From Paracentrotus lividus (Eukaryota > Echinodermata > Echinoidea > Camarodonta > Echinidae): a stretch of DNA of 64,000 bases. The notes under the pieces are model-generated. The model was given only the letters and a program-made list of their open reading frames with translations, did not search any database and had not been told where the DNA came from. Of this stretch, positions 9,930-20,460 are shown piece after piece; within the stretch, counting starts at the first letter, position 1; each line of letters begins with the position of its first letter. The translations under genes and the position numbers were made by a program. The stretch covers positions 21,343,208 to 21,407,207 of the forward strand of contig CALNVZ010003430.1 in NCBI GenBank assembly GCA_940671915.1, given 5' to 3'.

Positions 9930-10370
9930 GAATGGAATTGAGAGCAGTCAATTGCATAACCCAAGCTAACTTGGATGGTAGGAAAGTACACGACTCTTTC
10001 ATCAAATTTATTAACAGTGTGCTGAACAAGATGTCCAAAGGCAAGAGTGGCACCATGCATCCAGAGCGTCGTTCACCATCTAACTGGGAAAACACGTGCA
10101 ATTTTACCGTCAAAGACTACAGTGGGAAACATGAACATCAAACGTTTATGCATTGCTCAGTAGAAGATCTCAAGAGGATTTTGCAGAAAAAGAGGATACC
10201 ACCTTATATTCCCACAAGACATCGAAGTATGGGGAGAAAGTGATGGGGTACCATGGGTCACACAGTGACACAGTGACAAGCGGTATTATGTGTTGGGTCT
10301 TCAGGTCTTCTATTGCTACAAAATCGGCAGTAGACACTTTTAGATACATTCAAAGAACTCCTGCATGACA
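9930..10370 (+). pseudogene. Transposase-like protein after RecQ copy C
   Basis: Read in three frames this gives AVNCITQANLDGRKVHDSFI, a frame shared with copy B around PSKTTVGNMNIKRLCIAQ (about 10,080-10,150), then TSKYGEKVMGYHGSHSDT (about 10,215-10,275) and an aligned tail. From memory, the LPSKxTxxNMxxxRLxxAQ then TSKxGxKxxGYHVSD order is that of an uncharacterised transposase-like family with an acidic residue just before TSK. Here that region is frameshifted. The same protein follows helicase copy B, so helicase and this protein form a recurrent pair. Confidence 0.45.
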
Positions 10371-11041
10371 TTGATGAGGTAGGAAAAGAAGGATGTGCAT
10401 CAGGTCAACAGATTCAGTTTTTTATTCAATTCCAAGATTTAAAATATATATATATATATATTTTCTCCTGAGGAAGACGGAGGCAATACCGTCGAAAATT
10501 TGAGACAGATATAATAAAAATTGGCGAAAATGCATTACTACATTTTGTATATATATATATATATATATTGACAATATACAAAGTGATAATCATTATAATT
10601 TGAATGGTTTTAAAAATATAATTATTGACAATAAAATTGACAATGATAAAATGGAATATGGTTGCTGTGAAAAAAAATACAAAAAAAAACATGAGGGTTT
10701 GTCAGGACAGAAACCATGAAATACATGTTGTGGCATGAGCTGTTGCAACTGCACAGGACAGAGGTGCTTCATTCTTTTGTGGACTCCACAGCCTTGTGCA
10801 GTATGCTGTTCTAAAACAGGCTGATAAAACGCTAGCTACGTTGCACGATGAAGGCGTTAACAGTGAAAAAAGATGGCATGTGGTTGATAAAAGTATGGAA
10901 GAAGCATAGCGATAAACCATCCTCAATTTGTTGGAATTAGAAATGGTTTGTTGAATACTACAGAAGTTAAGTCCTTGATATTTTCCTCTGTGAGCATATT
11001 TCCAGGTAATATGGAATACAATAACCTCACCGACAACAAGC
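10371..11041. other. AT microsatellites and a hammerhead-like motif, no gene
   Basis: (TA)n runs occur at about 10,443-10,460 and 10,547-10,570. Between them lies CTGAGGAAGACGGAGGCAAT followed by ACCGTCGAAA (about 10,468-10,497). This has the CUGANGA and GAAA boxes and a 5-bp stem II (GACGG/CCGTC) of a hammerhead ribozyme core. The expected stem III/cleavage triplet is not satisfied by the downstream sequence, so activity is doubtful. No coding sequence is recognised from 10,600 to 11,041. Confidence 0.35.
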
Positions 11042-11530
11042 TCAGGTCAAGGAATGTCTACAGGTGTAGTCTGAATGTGATGGAAAATTCTTCCGTTTTG
11101 CTTCATCATCTTCACCTAAGGCCTTCAATAACATGGCTGTCTGTTGGACTATCTGGTTACCTCGAACACTCCATAAGATATCACATGCCTCAACCCCTCC
11201 GTTCTCATACATCACATACCGATTCCTTTGGTTTTTGGCTAAGTCAGAGAGAACGGCTAGAATGTGAGGACATTTGTTGATGAGCTCTGCTCTGGTGAGA
11301 TCCTCTATCTTCTTGATCATGTTACATAGTGATGCAATGACTTTGCTATCTATGGTATCTTGTACGAAATCATTGTAGAAGACAATATTTCTTAGGGTGT
11401 CACAGACATTCTTTATCACAGAACAGCTGTTGTACAAGTCTAGGAGATGATGTAGTACTGCTATTCCCCAAGCTGATAGGAAAAGGTCTCTAGTCCTTTT
11501 CTGTGCATCAAGCTCGGCAATCAGCACCTT
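11042..11530 (-). CDS. Armadillo/HEAT-like helical exon, partial, unrecognised gene
   Basis: One open frame of about 161 codons on the minus strand ends in TGA at 11,042. It has amphipathic helix pairs such as GIAVLHHLLDLYNSCSVIKN, VCDTLRNIVFYNDFVQDTI and ILAVLSDLAKNQRNRYVMYE, plus NGGVEACDILWSVRGN. The repeat of a Gly/Asn turn with LxxLxxL helices resembles armadillo-type repeats, which mediate protein binding. The minus-strand ATATGAAAG|GTGCTG at about 11,530 can serve as a splice acceptor, so this is probably one exon of a larger gene whose other exons I cannot place. Alternatively it is a retro-copied fragment. It lies 40 bp from the start of a plus-strand Myb/SANT exon. Confidence 0.45.
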   Translation of the reverse strand, partial: KVLIAELDAQKRTRDLFLSAWGIAVLHHLLDLYNSCSVIKNVCDTLRNIVFYNDFVQDTIDSKVIASLCNMIKKIEDLTRAELINKCPHILAVLSDLAKNQRNRYVMYENGGVEACDILWSVRGNQIVQQTAMLLKALGEDDEAKRKNFPSHSDYTCRHSLT

Positions 11531-11570
11531 TCATATAAATTGACACTGCATTGCAAAGATAAAATGTACG

Positions 11571-11730
11571 TTGAATAAAGTTGAAGCGCGTAAAAGAAAA
11601 TACTGGCAAAAGGCATCAGATTTTCTGGCGATAGAGTGTGGGGGAAAGTGGATTTGGAGTGACACTCAGAAAAAGTGGGCAGATCTGAAGGTCCGTGCCC
11701 ATGACTATGAGGGATTAAAGGAACAGACCG
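11571..11730 (+). CDS. Myb/SANT-like DNA-binding protein, exon 1 (5' exon)
   Basis: It encodes a Trp-containing helix-turn-helix-like stretch, KYWQKASDFLAIECGGKWIW then SDTQKKWADLKVRAHDYEGL, ending EQTG at a GT donor (G|GTAAGT at 11,730/11,731). The pattern W, then a QKKWxDLK helix, is that of Myb/SANT-like proteins often encoded beside Harbinger transposases and also by domesticated relatives (inference). The phase-1 donor joins in frame with the acceptor at 27,348 to give QTGGGPQPKTRP, the TGGGP linker usual after this domain. The true start may lie upstream; an in-frame ATG is not obvious. Confidence 0.55.
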
Positions 11731-12259
11731 GTAAGTCTATATTTTTCAACCTATACTGATATACGGTGTGTCACAGAAAAGGAAATTGGATTTCTTTTTG
11801 CAAATTTTATGTGAAATTAAATCACTTTAATACTGAATTAGACATTTTTTCTTCCTTCATGCACAACATTTTCCTGTTAACACATGATTCAATTAGATTG
11901 AGAGTGGTGGACCCAAAATTTATGTTGGCACATTTTAAAGTGCAACTGTGAGTACTTTCATAGGCTATGAAAATATGTTATTGGAAATATTGGTAGGGGA
12001 ACGGGGGCTTGGGGCTGCTGCCCCCTAGCCTAATGCCTCTTATTTTCTAACAATCGTATACTAAAAATATCACAGTATACCTCTGTTATAACAAGGTTTT
12101 GGGGACAGAGTCAGTTACCTTTGTTTATTTTTATATTAAAATGTTGTTATACTGAACACATCACATGGACATAGGTGCTCATGTTTGATAAATATTGTAA
12201 ATGGAAGATTGGCCTTGTCATTGTATCAGGGCTTGTTAAAAATAGAAGCAGACTGTTTA

Positions 12260-12825
12260 GGACAGCCAAACTTATTATCACCTCCAAACCGCCGCGGCTA
12301 GATGAAATACGTCGTCCCGGACGATTTGAAGCGATACAGGAAATGCTCGATGTACATTTTACCACATCGAGGAAAATATTATATCAAGCGCGGCGCGCCA
12401 GCGCCAGATGGATTTCGAGTCACCGCAGCGGCCTGATGTCCGCCTACTACCGTATACTATACCGCGGTGTACATGCAATGCAATGCGCTAGCTAGCTAGA
12501 TCACGGAATCGCTGCATGCACTGTGCCCGGGCGCCCGGGCAACTAGATTGGGCTATCGGGCAACCAAATCCGGAAAAAATGAACAAGTAGTTGCCCGACT
12601 GGGCGCCACATTTTGGGGAAAATATTTCTTGTATAAAGAAAAATTCAGGTTGTATATTTAACTTATAATCATATCCAATCTATTACCAATGCATGCAGCA
12701 AAGCATGGTCATGCTGTGTACTGCATTGATCGAGTGTGCATGTAAACTAGTTGCTACGTAAATTGTACATGTACGTGTGGTGTGTGTTGCAATAAAATGC
12801 GCATTGAAGTGATGTGTTGAGATGT

Positions 12826-12856
<31 letters not shown>

Positions 12857-14000
12857 GGGAATGGGGGGGGGGTAGAGATATAATGTTGATGGAAGAACAT
12901 GATAACTAGAAAGTTGGAGACGGAAGAATAAAGTTTGGATCATATTTTGATGAAGCAGCAAAGTTTGTTATGGCTGGAGCAATCAAGCCAGTATCGGTAA
13001 TTTTTGCATTCCACTAGCTAGCACTCTGTTTACTGGGTATAGTCTTGAGATCATACCACTTTGTCAGAAACATTATGAGTCTGATGGAGAAAATGTATTA
13101 TTAAATGCGTGTTCAAGCTGGAAAATAATGATTGAAAAATAGGGGGGAAAATTAGTAAATGATAAGAATAAAGTAATGGACCCCCGCCAAAAAAAAAAAA
13201 ATTTTAAAAATTAAAAAAAATAAATAAAAAATAAATTTATAATTATTTTAAAAAAAATTAATAAAAAAATTAATCAAGAAATTATTGAAGTAATTTCTTT
13301 CTAACTAATCTTGTTTTTACATGAGAAAACACAAAACCATTGGCGCTGAAATGAAGATTAAAGAAAGGATCAACAGGAAATTACATCGGGACTCTATTTT
13401 CTACACTACAATATTACAGGGTCTGCATGTCATTGCGCAATAGCAATGCGATGCGACGATTTTATCTATTCCAATTTTGAAAACTGCAGCAAAGCTGCTC
13501 TTATCAGAGGTTTATGCTTTATTTTGGAGCTGTCTGAACCTGGTTTCTGAGGAAGTATATTCTAGTGGTAATATTTCTTGTGTGATTGTTATGTTTGATG
13601 CATAATTTTGTTGTGAATTTGAGGTGAATTGGTGCGTTCTGTTTTGATCATCATGACACCCGTCGTGGCTAGTGACTAGGCCGGTAGCTTCGGGCATTTA
13701 AACCCCTCAACCTGGTATTGTTGCACATTTTGTCATGCGGTCAATTAACATCAAAATACGATGTTTTAACCTGAAAAACCCTATGAATATCTTCTTCCGA
13801 GCATTTCCGGTAACTTGGACCTTGATAAAAGGTATGTAGTGTGATTTCACTCTTCATATTTTGACAAAATATGTCAGAACTAGATCTAATGTTAGATCTA
13901 GAAAAATTCTTGGCGACGCGTCGATCCCAAGATATATCTCAATACTGCAAGCTTAAATTTTGATTTGTTGTTAATGGCAAAAATGTGTTATTATTTTTAA
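12260..14000 (+). repeat. Left inverted arm of the 15-kb block
   Basis: The arm begins with the GGACAGCCAAAC terminus and includes a GC-rich stretch (12,290-12,540) and CGGGCAACTAG/CGGGCAACCAAATC words at about 12,536-12,580. It also carries (GA)n at 12,829-12,855, an AT-rich tract at 13,190-13,290, and the unique sequence GGCCGGTAGCTTCGGGCATT near 13,679. All but the GC-rich part have counterparts in inverse order at 25,725-27,010. No gene is seen in it; small ORFs here are repeat artefacts. Confidence 0.6.
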
Positions 14001-14225
14001 AGACTTTCTCTTAAATTAATATATTAGTTATGTCAATGTGCTTATTTTTCATATTTGGACTTTTTAAGCAATCACCTTTTCAAGGTTTTTGTTCTTGGGA
14101 TTTTTGTTTTTCGGTTTGTTTGCTTGTTTTTTTTGTTTTTTTAGTAGGCTATATAATTATTAATTGTGGTGGTGAGACGATGATATGGTGGTGGTGGTGA
14201 TATGGTGATGGTAATGGGTAACGAT

Positions 14226-14393
14226 CAGGGGCCGCGGAGCCGGTGGGGGGGGGGGCTGCCCCCCCCCCTTTTGTCAGCAACGTGTACAAAAACAGAAAAA
14301 TGACCATACATTTGTGATTTTTAGCCTGATTCAGCCCTCCCTCCCCACTTGTGGCTCAGCCCCTCCACTTTGAAAAACGCTCCGCGGCCCCTG
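14226..14393. mobile_element. MITE with CAGGGGCCGCGGAGC termini, copy 1
   Basis: Inverted termini CAGGGGCCGCGGAGC and GCTCCGCGGCCCCTG bound 168 bp that hold a poly-G/poly-C hairpin and TTTGTGATTTTTAGCCTG. The same family occurs at 18,830-19,016 in opposite orientation. No coding capacity. Confidence 0.75.
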
Positions 14394-14486
14394 ATGATGA
14401 TCATGATGCTGATATGGTAATGGTGGTGATGATGATCATCATCATCACCATAGGCCTATATGACGAAGCTGAATGGGATGAGCGTA

Positions 14487-14898
14487 AAGCCCGCCTCACA
14501 CTGTGCGATTTGCTGCGATGCGATTTTTGGAACAATGGCAATGTTCCTTAAATGTGACATATTCCATCATTCAAAATTATCTTATGAGATGCAGAAAATG
14601 TATAGAAACAATGCAAGCGATTTTCCCCCCCAATGCGATCCGTTAATTGGGAGTAAATGTCAAATAAGTTTAAAATCGCAAGATCGCTGTGACGTCACTG
14701 CGATATAGAAACAATTTGATTTTATACTGAGAAGGGGGTTCGTATAATTAATAGCCGTGAATTACAATTTTATTATTCACAGGAATACCAAGAACTTTGG
14801 ACAGCATTAATTTCCTTGTTTGAATGTCCACATCAAATAATATAACAGTCTTCTCAAAAATCGAATCGCAGCACTAAATCGCAGTGTGAGACGGGCTT
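14487..14898. mobile_element. MITE with AAGCCCGTCTCACACTGCGA termini
   Basis: The left end AAGCCCGCCTCACACTGTGC (14,487) and right end complement AAGCCCGTCTCACACTGCGA (ending 14,898) are imperfect inverted repeats that continue into CGATTTxxxGCTGCGAT words. A TAA trinucleotide can be read at both borders, consistent with a 3-bp TWA-type duplication. About 412 bp, non-coding. Confidence 0.7.
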
Positions 14899-15039
14899 AA
14901 AAGTGAAACAAACACGATTTCATTATTCGTAGTAGACAAAATGCGTTAAGACCATATGGGATGAGACTGGACCAACTGGTAGAGTGGGTATTTATGCATT
15001 TACCCCCTCTTTCTTTGGACCACCCCCACCACAACAAGC

Positions 15040-15311
15040 AGGGCAGGCGCGGGTCCAGCCCCCCCCCCTCCCTAGCAAAGAAAAAAAAAAGAAAAGGGGA
15101 AAAAGGAAAGGAAATAAAAATAATAATAAAAGGGGAAGCAAAGTAAAAATACTCTAGACGACGAAAGGGCGATGAACACTTGATGCCACACTGAAAAAGA
15201 ATTGAGAGAACCTTTGGCTCGCCCGGTGTAACGGTTAAAAAAATTTGGTGTACCAAAATCTTAAATTCCGATTTTGGGCCCCCTGTAATGAAATCCTGCA
15301 TCCGCCACTGA
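15040..15311. mobile_element. Short non-autonomous element with hAT-like GCCACTG end
   Basis: The right end reads CCTGCATCCGCCACTG, the complement of CAGTGGCGGATGCAGG, a terminus form common in hAT elements. The left end GCAGGCGCGGGTCCAGCCCC is a diverged inverse. The interior has poly-C, purine-rich and CCCTGTAATGAAATC sequence. Boundaries are approximate and no 8-bp duplication was confirmed. Confidence 0.4.
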
Positions 15312-15639
15312 CAACAAACAACAACAAAACTTTCCCAGGCCATTATTGTGGCTGCCCCGGCCTAGTTTTGGACATGCATGCACAGATAACACGCGTATAT
15401 AACACGTACGTACTCAAATCAAGATTTTACCTCATTACGTATTCATATTTTCTATTTTTAGATGCTGGTGTACACCATGCACCACACACACACCGCGTAC
15501 ACCACGTACGTGTGTGTATGTGTAAAGTTTCATAGCGCATATGCGCTATATATAATCACTGTTAATGATACTTAATGTACACGACGTGAGGTCGTATTGG
15601 TTATGTCGATAATCTATAAGAGAAAAAAAATACAATTTT

Positions 15640-15885
15640 TGTGACATGTGACATTGCCACAAAACATTCGTAACATTTCAAATGTTGTATGTTTCAAAAC
15701 TGCACTCAAATCTCATCTGTTCAAAATGCCTTCAAGTAGTTTCCAGTCATTTCTTTCATTGCTTTTTTCATTTATCACCACCCCCCTCCATACAAGTTTT
15801 GCTCTCTTTGAGCACATGATATTTAATGTGGAGACAGCGCTTAAGAAATAGTCTATGTTATTATTATGTTCGTTCACTACCAGCT
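15640..15885 (+). pseudogene. LINE ORF2 C-terminal fragment with 3' tail
   Basis: It encodes LPQNIRNISNVVCFKTALKS then HLF. The LPxxIRxxxSxxxFKxxLKxHLF signature marks the extreme C-terminus of CR1/L2-type LINE ORF2 proteins. It is followed by a GCGCTTAAGAAAT 3'-UTR-like stretch and ATTATTATG, typical of such 3' ends. The piece is 5'-truncated, as LINE copies often are. Functionless. Confidence 0.6.
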
Positions 15886-16690
15886 ATTCAATTCGAATGA
15901 TTTCGGAAGCTTAACTGTTAACGCACTTTTATAATTGCTAGGTATCATATTTTTTTAATCGCGAAATGAAATGAAATGAAAATAGCAATACCAAAATCAA
16001 ACGTCCTTTATATCTCACTCCAATCCCCCCCCCCCTTCTCTGATTTGGTAACTTATGAGGGTGCTGCAGTTTTGAATGTCATGCCACTTTGGTCTACTCC
16101 CGCGTGATCTCCCCTAATGTTTGTTGTGGTGTATTATGGTACAACATGGTCTATATACCTAATTCGTTTACAATCATTCCATTTACTATTCAGTTTACTT
16201 AGTAGGATGGGGGGGGGGGGGTGCGGTGTCCAGACACATACAAAAAATTAAGCTTGGTTTTTCATCTAAGGATTAAGCCGAAAATGTATGTTGAATACTT
16301 CTTATCACCATCAATATTTGTTCTCCACAATATTTTCTGACATTTTGTGCTGAAAAACTTCAAGATATTGATTTTAAACCCTTTCAAATGACTGAGTGTT
16401 CCGGATATCCAACTAATTGTCATGTAGCACATTTTTATAAATTTGTCTGATTTTCCAGTAAGGCATTGGCGGCTATCCCGGAGGGATGGGGGAGGGGACG
16501 TGTCCCCTCGATTTTTTTTGGGGGGGGGGGCTGGGTGGTGAATTGTGAGCTGTTAGCTAGGATAGATATAGGATGGCTTCAATAAAACAGATTCCAGTTA
16601 TTCCTTCACATTATTCGACACACACATGCATATATAGTAATTAATTTGAATAGTGAGATTTAATTTCGGGGAATTCACCAGATCTACGAA
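15886..16690. other. Non-coding, poly-C/poly-G tracts, no gene
   Basis: Poly-C at about 16,025-16,036, poly-G at 16,210-16,222, and a GGGGACGTGTCCCCTC palindrome at about 16,495 followed by poly-G. The palindrome-plus-poly-G arrangement resembles MITE ends seen elsewhere in this window, but I could not find a partner end. Confidence 0.4.
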
Positions 16691-16695
16691 TGGCT

Positions 16696-16824
16696 TTAAC
16701 TAAGGCCCAACGAGGGACCAATGGTCTTAACTAAGGCCCAACGAGGGACCATTGGTCTTAACTAAGGCCCAACGAGGGATCATTGGTCTTAACTAAGGCC
16801 CAACATGTGTCATATTGGTCAAGT
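16696..16824 (+). repeat. Four tandem 31-bp units (TTAACTAAGGCCCAACGAGG)
   Basis: The unit TTAACTAAGGCCCAACGAGG plus GACCATTGGTC starts at 16,696, 16,727, 16,758 and 16,789. The last unit has diverged (AACATGTGTCATATTGGTC). It is a minisatellite without spacer sequences. Confidence 0.85.
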
Positions 16825-16829
16825 GATGG

Positions 16830-17282
16830 GGCATTGGTTCTTAAAGTTTGATTAAGGTAAGATTTTTGTTTTCTTCTAAATTTGCAAAATAACCCAAATT
16901 CTAGATATAACAGCATTTAATAGCAGCTGAATACTCAGTATCTGGGGTGGTAGCGCTACGGGAGCCGGGGGGGGGCACATAGGGGTGTTGCCCGTAAGAT
17001 TTTTCAATAATACAAAGAGAGAGAGAAGAAAGAGAAGGTTAGAGACGCTTTCACGGTGGCACTAAAAATTGAAGAAAAAAAAATGGGTGGGGGGGGGCGA
17101 CCGAGAAGCAACCTAACTACAGGGAATGGCACTACAAATAAAAAATTAAAAAAAATTGAGGGGGCGACCGAAGAAGCTACCTATATACCAGGGAAAAGAG
17201 AGGGAGGATATTAGACTTGCTATTTGCACTCAGATTAGATTTTAGGAGACACAAATTGTGAAATTATGAGATGTTCTGAAGG
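16830..17282. other. Repeat-rich spacer, no gene
   Basis: A GGGGGCGACCGA-type segment occurs twice (about 17,090 and 17,160), with nearby CTACAGGGAA and TACCAGGGAAAAG words, so it is a small duplicated repeat. No coding frame. Confidence 0.4.
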
Positions 17283-17469
17283 CTAAAATCCGAAGGAAAA
17301 AAAAAAAGAAAAAAGAAGAATAGTAGTAGGCCTACTAATAGTTTCAAAGAATATTGTTGAGCAACTAAATCGCCGGACTACGATAATCATACTTCTTTGG
17401 CCGTGGGAAAAACTCTGTAAACAATATTGAGCTTTTACAGAGTTAGTATAAAAAAAAAAAAAAAAAAAA

Positions 17470-17621
17470 ACATGCACCATTATATTCAAACTTACATTCA
17501 GATTGGAAAGGTTTCCCTTTCCAACAAATACTCGTAAAATAATATTAACAAATGTTAATAATAAGACAAATAAACATAATATTATGAATACTGGTTTAAA
17601 CAGAGTCTGAACGGCAGACAT
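17470..17621 (-). CDS. Possible membrane-anchor first exon, very uncertain
   Basis: On the minus strand an ATG frame starts MSAVQTLFKPVFIILCLFVL and continues LLTFVNIILRVFV: a short N-terminus, a hydrophobic stretch of about 20 residues and a basic follow-on. That is a type-II signal-anchor layout, as in Golgi enzymes. It soon runs into a poly-A/poly-Phe tract, no family is recognised and no following exon is placed. It may be chance. Confidence 0.15.
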
Positions 17622-17889
17622 GGTGTCAGATTTTTGTTTGGACCGTGGGAATTTTTTGTAAACAAGGATTCAGAACGTGAAGTCAGAAAAAGAAAAGAGA
17701 GGGAGGGCAGACGTGCTTACTGAAGTAGTAGGCCCTATCAGGAAATTGTTCTGTGACAACTTTATATAGGCATTCATTTTCCTTCTGAACATCTCATGCT
17801 AATTAAAAAAAATTGTCTCCAAAAATGAACGTAATATTATTACGAATTTAGAATCTAAAAAGATCTTTTCTTTTAATTTCAAACATAAT

Positions 17890-18069
17890 GGCCGGTATTC
17901 TCGAAGCGTGACTAAAGTTAGTAGGCCTACTAAATACGTTTTAGTTACCCTTGCTATTCACAAAGGGTATAACTAACTCAAGTTGAGATAGTCAGGGTGA
18001 TTAGATACGTCATCAGCTCACTAACTTTAGTAGGGGTACTAAGTAGTTTATACCTTTGTGATACCGGCC
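17890..18069. mobile_element. MITE with GGCCGGTAT termini
   Basis: GGCCGGTATTCTCGAAG at the left and CTTTGTGATACCGGCC at the right form inverted termini around 180 bp. Inside, ACTAAAGTTAGTAGGCCTAC and CTAACTTTAGTAGGGGTACT are internal inverted words. Non-coding. Confidence 0.7.
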
Positions 18070-18505
18070 AATATTTTGAATTATTAAGTTCAAGAGACTG
18101 ACACCGAAAATTAATCACCAAAATTTCAAATTTTAAAATAATTTATCATTATAACAATAACTAAATCGGATTTTCTTATGTCTTTCAAATATGAATAATA
18201 AAACAATGACAAAGGGATCAGAATCCAGATCTACAAAGCTGCACAAATGTCATAAAAAAAATCTTATAATAAATACAATGTAATAATATCAAGTACTTCG
18301 GTCTACAGGATGTAAAGCATCAACTGTGTGTCAATATAATTAATCACATTGAGTCTAATAAGTACATAAATAATAGTAAGTTCGATCAGTTAATGTCAAC
18401 GTGTGTCAAACATAATTATATGAGCTTAGCCTGGTTTCTTCTAGATTATTGTTCTATTTATTTTTCATCGACAGAGAAAGAGTGGGAAAGGAGAAGAGTG
18501 CTGTA

Positions 18506-18538
<33 letters not shown>

Positions 18539-18829
18539 AATGAGTTCAAGTTCAATTTATCTTAAACAAAAGAACAAACAGTACAAACGTAAGTCAGTGA
18601 TCAGACATATAAAATACATGATAGAAGAAGCAAAGCTGTGAGTGTGGGCCTACACTATTAAAGTGGAATATAAATATTGAAAAAAATTGTCGATCGAGCA
18701 GTCGTTTTTCCCCTATAAACAGATGATGTATGTTGTGACAATACAAACAAGCACTGATAAATATAAACCACCATAAATTCTGATGATGGAATGTGTCCAT
18801 GCATGAACTGATGAGTGAAATGATGAATT
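18070..18829. other. Non-coding with (GA)n microsatellite
   Basis: A (GA)n tract lies at about 18,508-18,530, followed by poly-G. Short frames on both strands look like chance. No repeat partner was found. Confidence 0.4.
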
Positions 18830-19016
18830 CAGGGGCCGCGGAGCGTTTTCAAAGTGGAGGGGCTTGGCAACAAGTGGGGGGGGGGGGGCTGAACAGGCTA
18901 AATTTACAAATGTAAGGTCATTTTTTTGCGTTTTTGTACACGTTTGCTACAAAATGTGGGGGGGGGGGTGCTGAAGGCCCAGCCCCCCCCCCCGCCCCCC
19001 GGCTCCGCGGCCCATG
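18830..19016. mobile_element. MITE with CAGGGGCCGCGGAGC termini, copy 2
   Basis: Same family as 14,226-14,393 in the opposite orientation. The right end GGCTCCGCGGCCCATG is mutated. TGAATT stands directly outside both ends (18,824-18,829 and 19,017-19,022), a likely target duplication. It contains poly-G and poly-C tracts. Confidence 0.7.
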
Positions 19017-20418
19017 TGAATTACATGGTACAGTATACCTGTTGTGTTCTCCTTTCCCTGGAAGACGATCTCTGGAAATGACGCTTGTTGTATTTCATAG
19101 CTTTTTGGCAAAATTTGTTTATAACTCTTCATTCTTCATTCATTCATCGTCGTTTTACATTATCAATTCAAGTTTTAGCTTATACCACCATCATTAAACA
19201 TATTTATTCTTTATCCTTATCCTCAACAATCGTAATTTTCATCACTATCACCATCATCATCGTCGTCGTCATTACCAATATCAAGATATATCGTCTTACC
19301 ACGCATCATTATCATATTTATTATCATGATTAATGAACAATTCGTCATCCTCATAGTTAGTTTTTTTTATCACTTCAATCATAATCATTATCAAAGTCGT
19401 CATTAGCAATATAAATTTTATTGTAATATCACGCACGCTTCAATATACATCATCAAATTACAACATCATCGTCATCATCGTATCATTTTTTATTTTTTGT
19501 ATAATATCACTGCCACTTGTCAACTCATCATCATTAATCAAAACAATTAATATTTTAAGAAAACATTAAAAAAAGGTAATGAATACAACGTACCACCCAT
19601 GACAAGTCTGCCTTGCAAGATTACAAGCCAATTCCAAGACGATAACCAAGTTAGGTTATTTTCATTATTCCCGTATAAGTATACTGGAGTAAAATCCATG
19701 ACTATTACTAAAAATCACTGGCTGGGGGCGTTATTAGCCCAAATTATTTTTAGTAATGTTTCATGTATTAATACAGCGTAAGTGAACATTTTTAAACTGC
19801 AAAAAGAAACAAAAGTTGCATTACAAGTAAGTATGCATTACGCATGTTAAATAATATTTGAGTCCATAAAATGTGCATCGACAATTTTTATTATAAGGAT
19901 GTTGCAGGAGTTCCTATTTTGATAAACAGGACCGATTCCCAACACCTCCTCTTCTGAAAATATATGCCGCCGAACCGGTTGGCTTGTCCATGACCTAATT
20001 GTTGATCTGGTCGGCACGCGGATATCATATATCAAAACAACGGTGTTGTCATTAGTACAAAAGCTGCTTGAATTAATTCAAGGCAGAAGGCATGGAAAGC
20101 ATACTATTGCTATATCTTTCCTGATGATTTTGTCAAATGCGGGGTATAGGCATGATAAGTTCTTTTTAAAGCTGGGCCCTTTCTTCATTTTTGGTTTGTT
20201 TAACTTCCAAGAAAGATAGATCAGGGTGTGGTGTAAGATATTGCTGCAGCCCGTGTACCACGATTGTACCAAAGAAAGAAAGTTGTTTAACTTGGTATAA
20301 ATAAAGTGAAAAGGGTTATATTATCGTTGAGTCCTATTAATACTGTTTTTATGTATTCGATGATACTGAACACAAAAAAATTACAAAAAGAAAGTTAATT
20401 GAATATTGTGCTAGGACA
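19017..20418. other. ATC/CAT-rich low-complexity DNA, no gene
   Basis: From about 19,100 to 19,530 the plus strand is rich in CATCAT/ATCATT words, a degenerate trinucleotide repeat. A related CATTCATTCATCGTC segment recurs at about 21,916-22,090. From 19,560 to 20,418 I see nothing recognisable. Confidence 0.4.
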
Positions 20419-20443
20419 NNNNNNNNNNNNNNNNNNNNNNNNN
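20419..20443. other. Assembly gap (25 N)
   Basis: Twenty-five N mark a join of unknown reliability. It lies inside the 15-kb TIR-bounded block, so the block's length and integrity depend on this join. Confidence 1.
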
Positions 20444-20460
20444 ATATAAAATGAAATATA

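Noticed and set aside
18947-19132. Gly-rich minus-strand frame
   Set aside because: It reads through the poly-C/poly-G of the GC-rich MITE.
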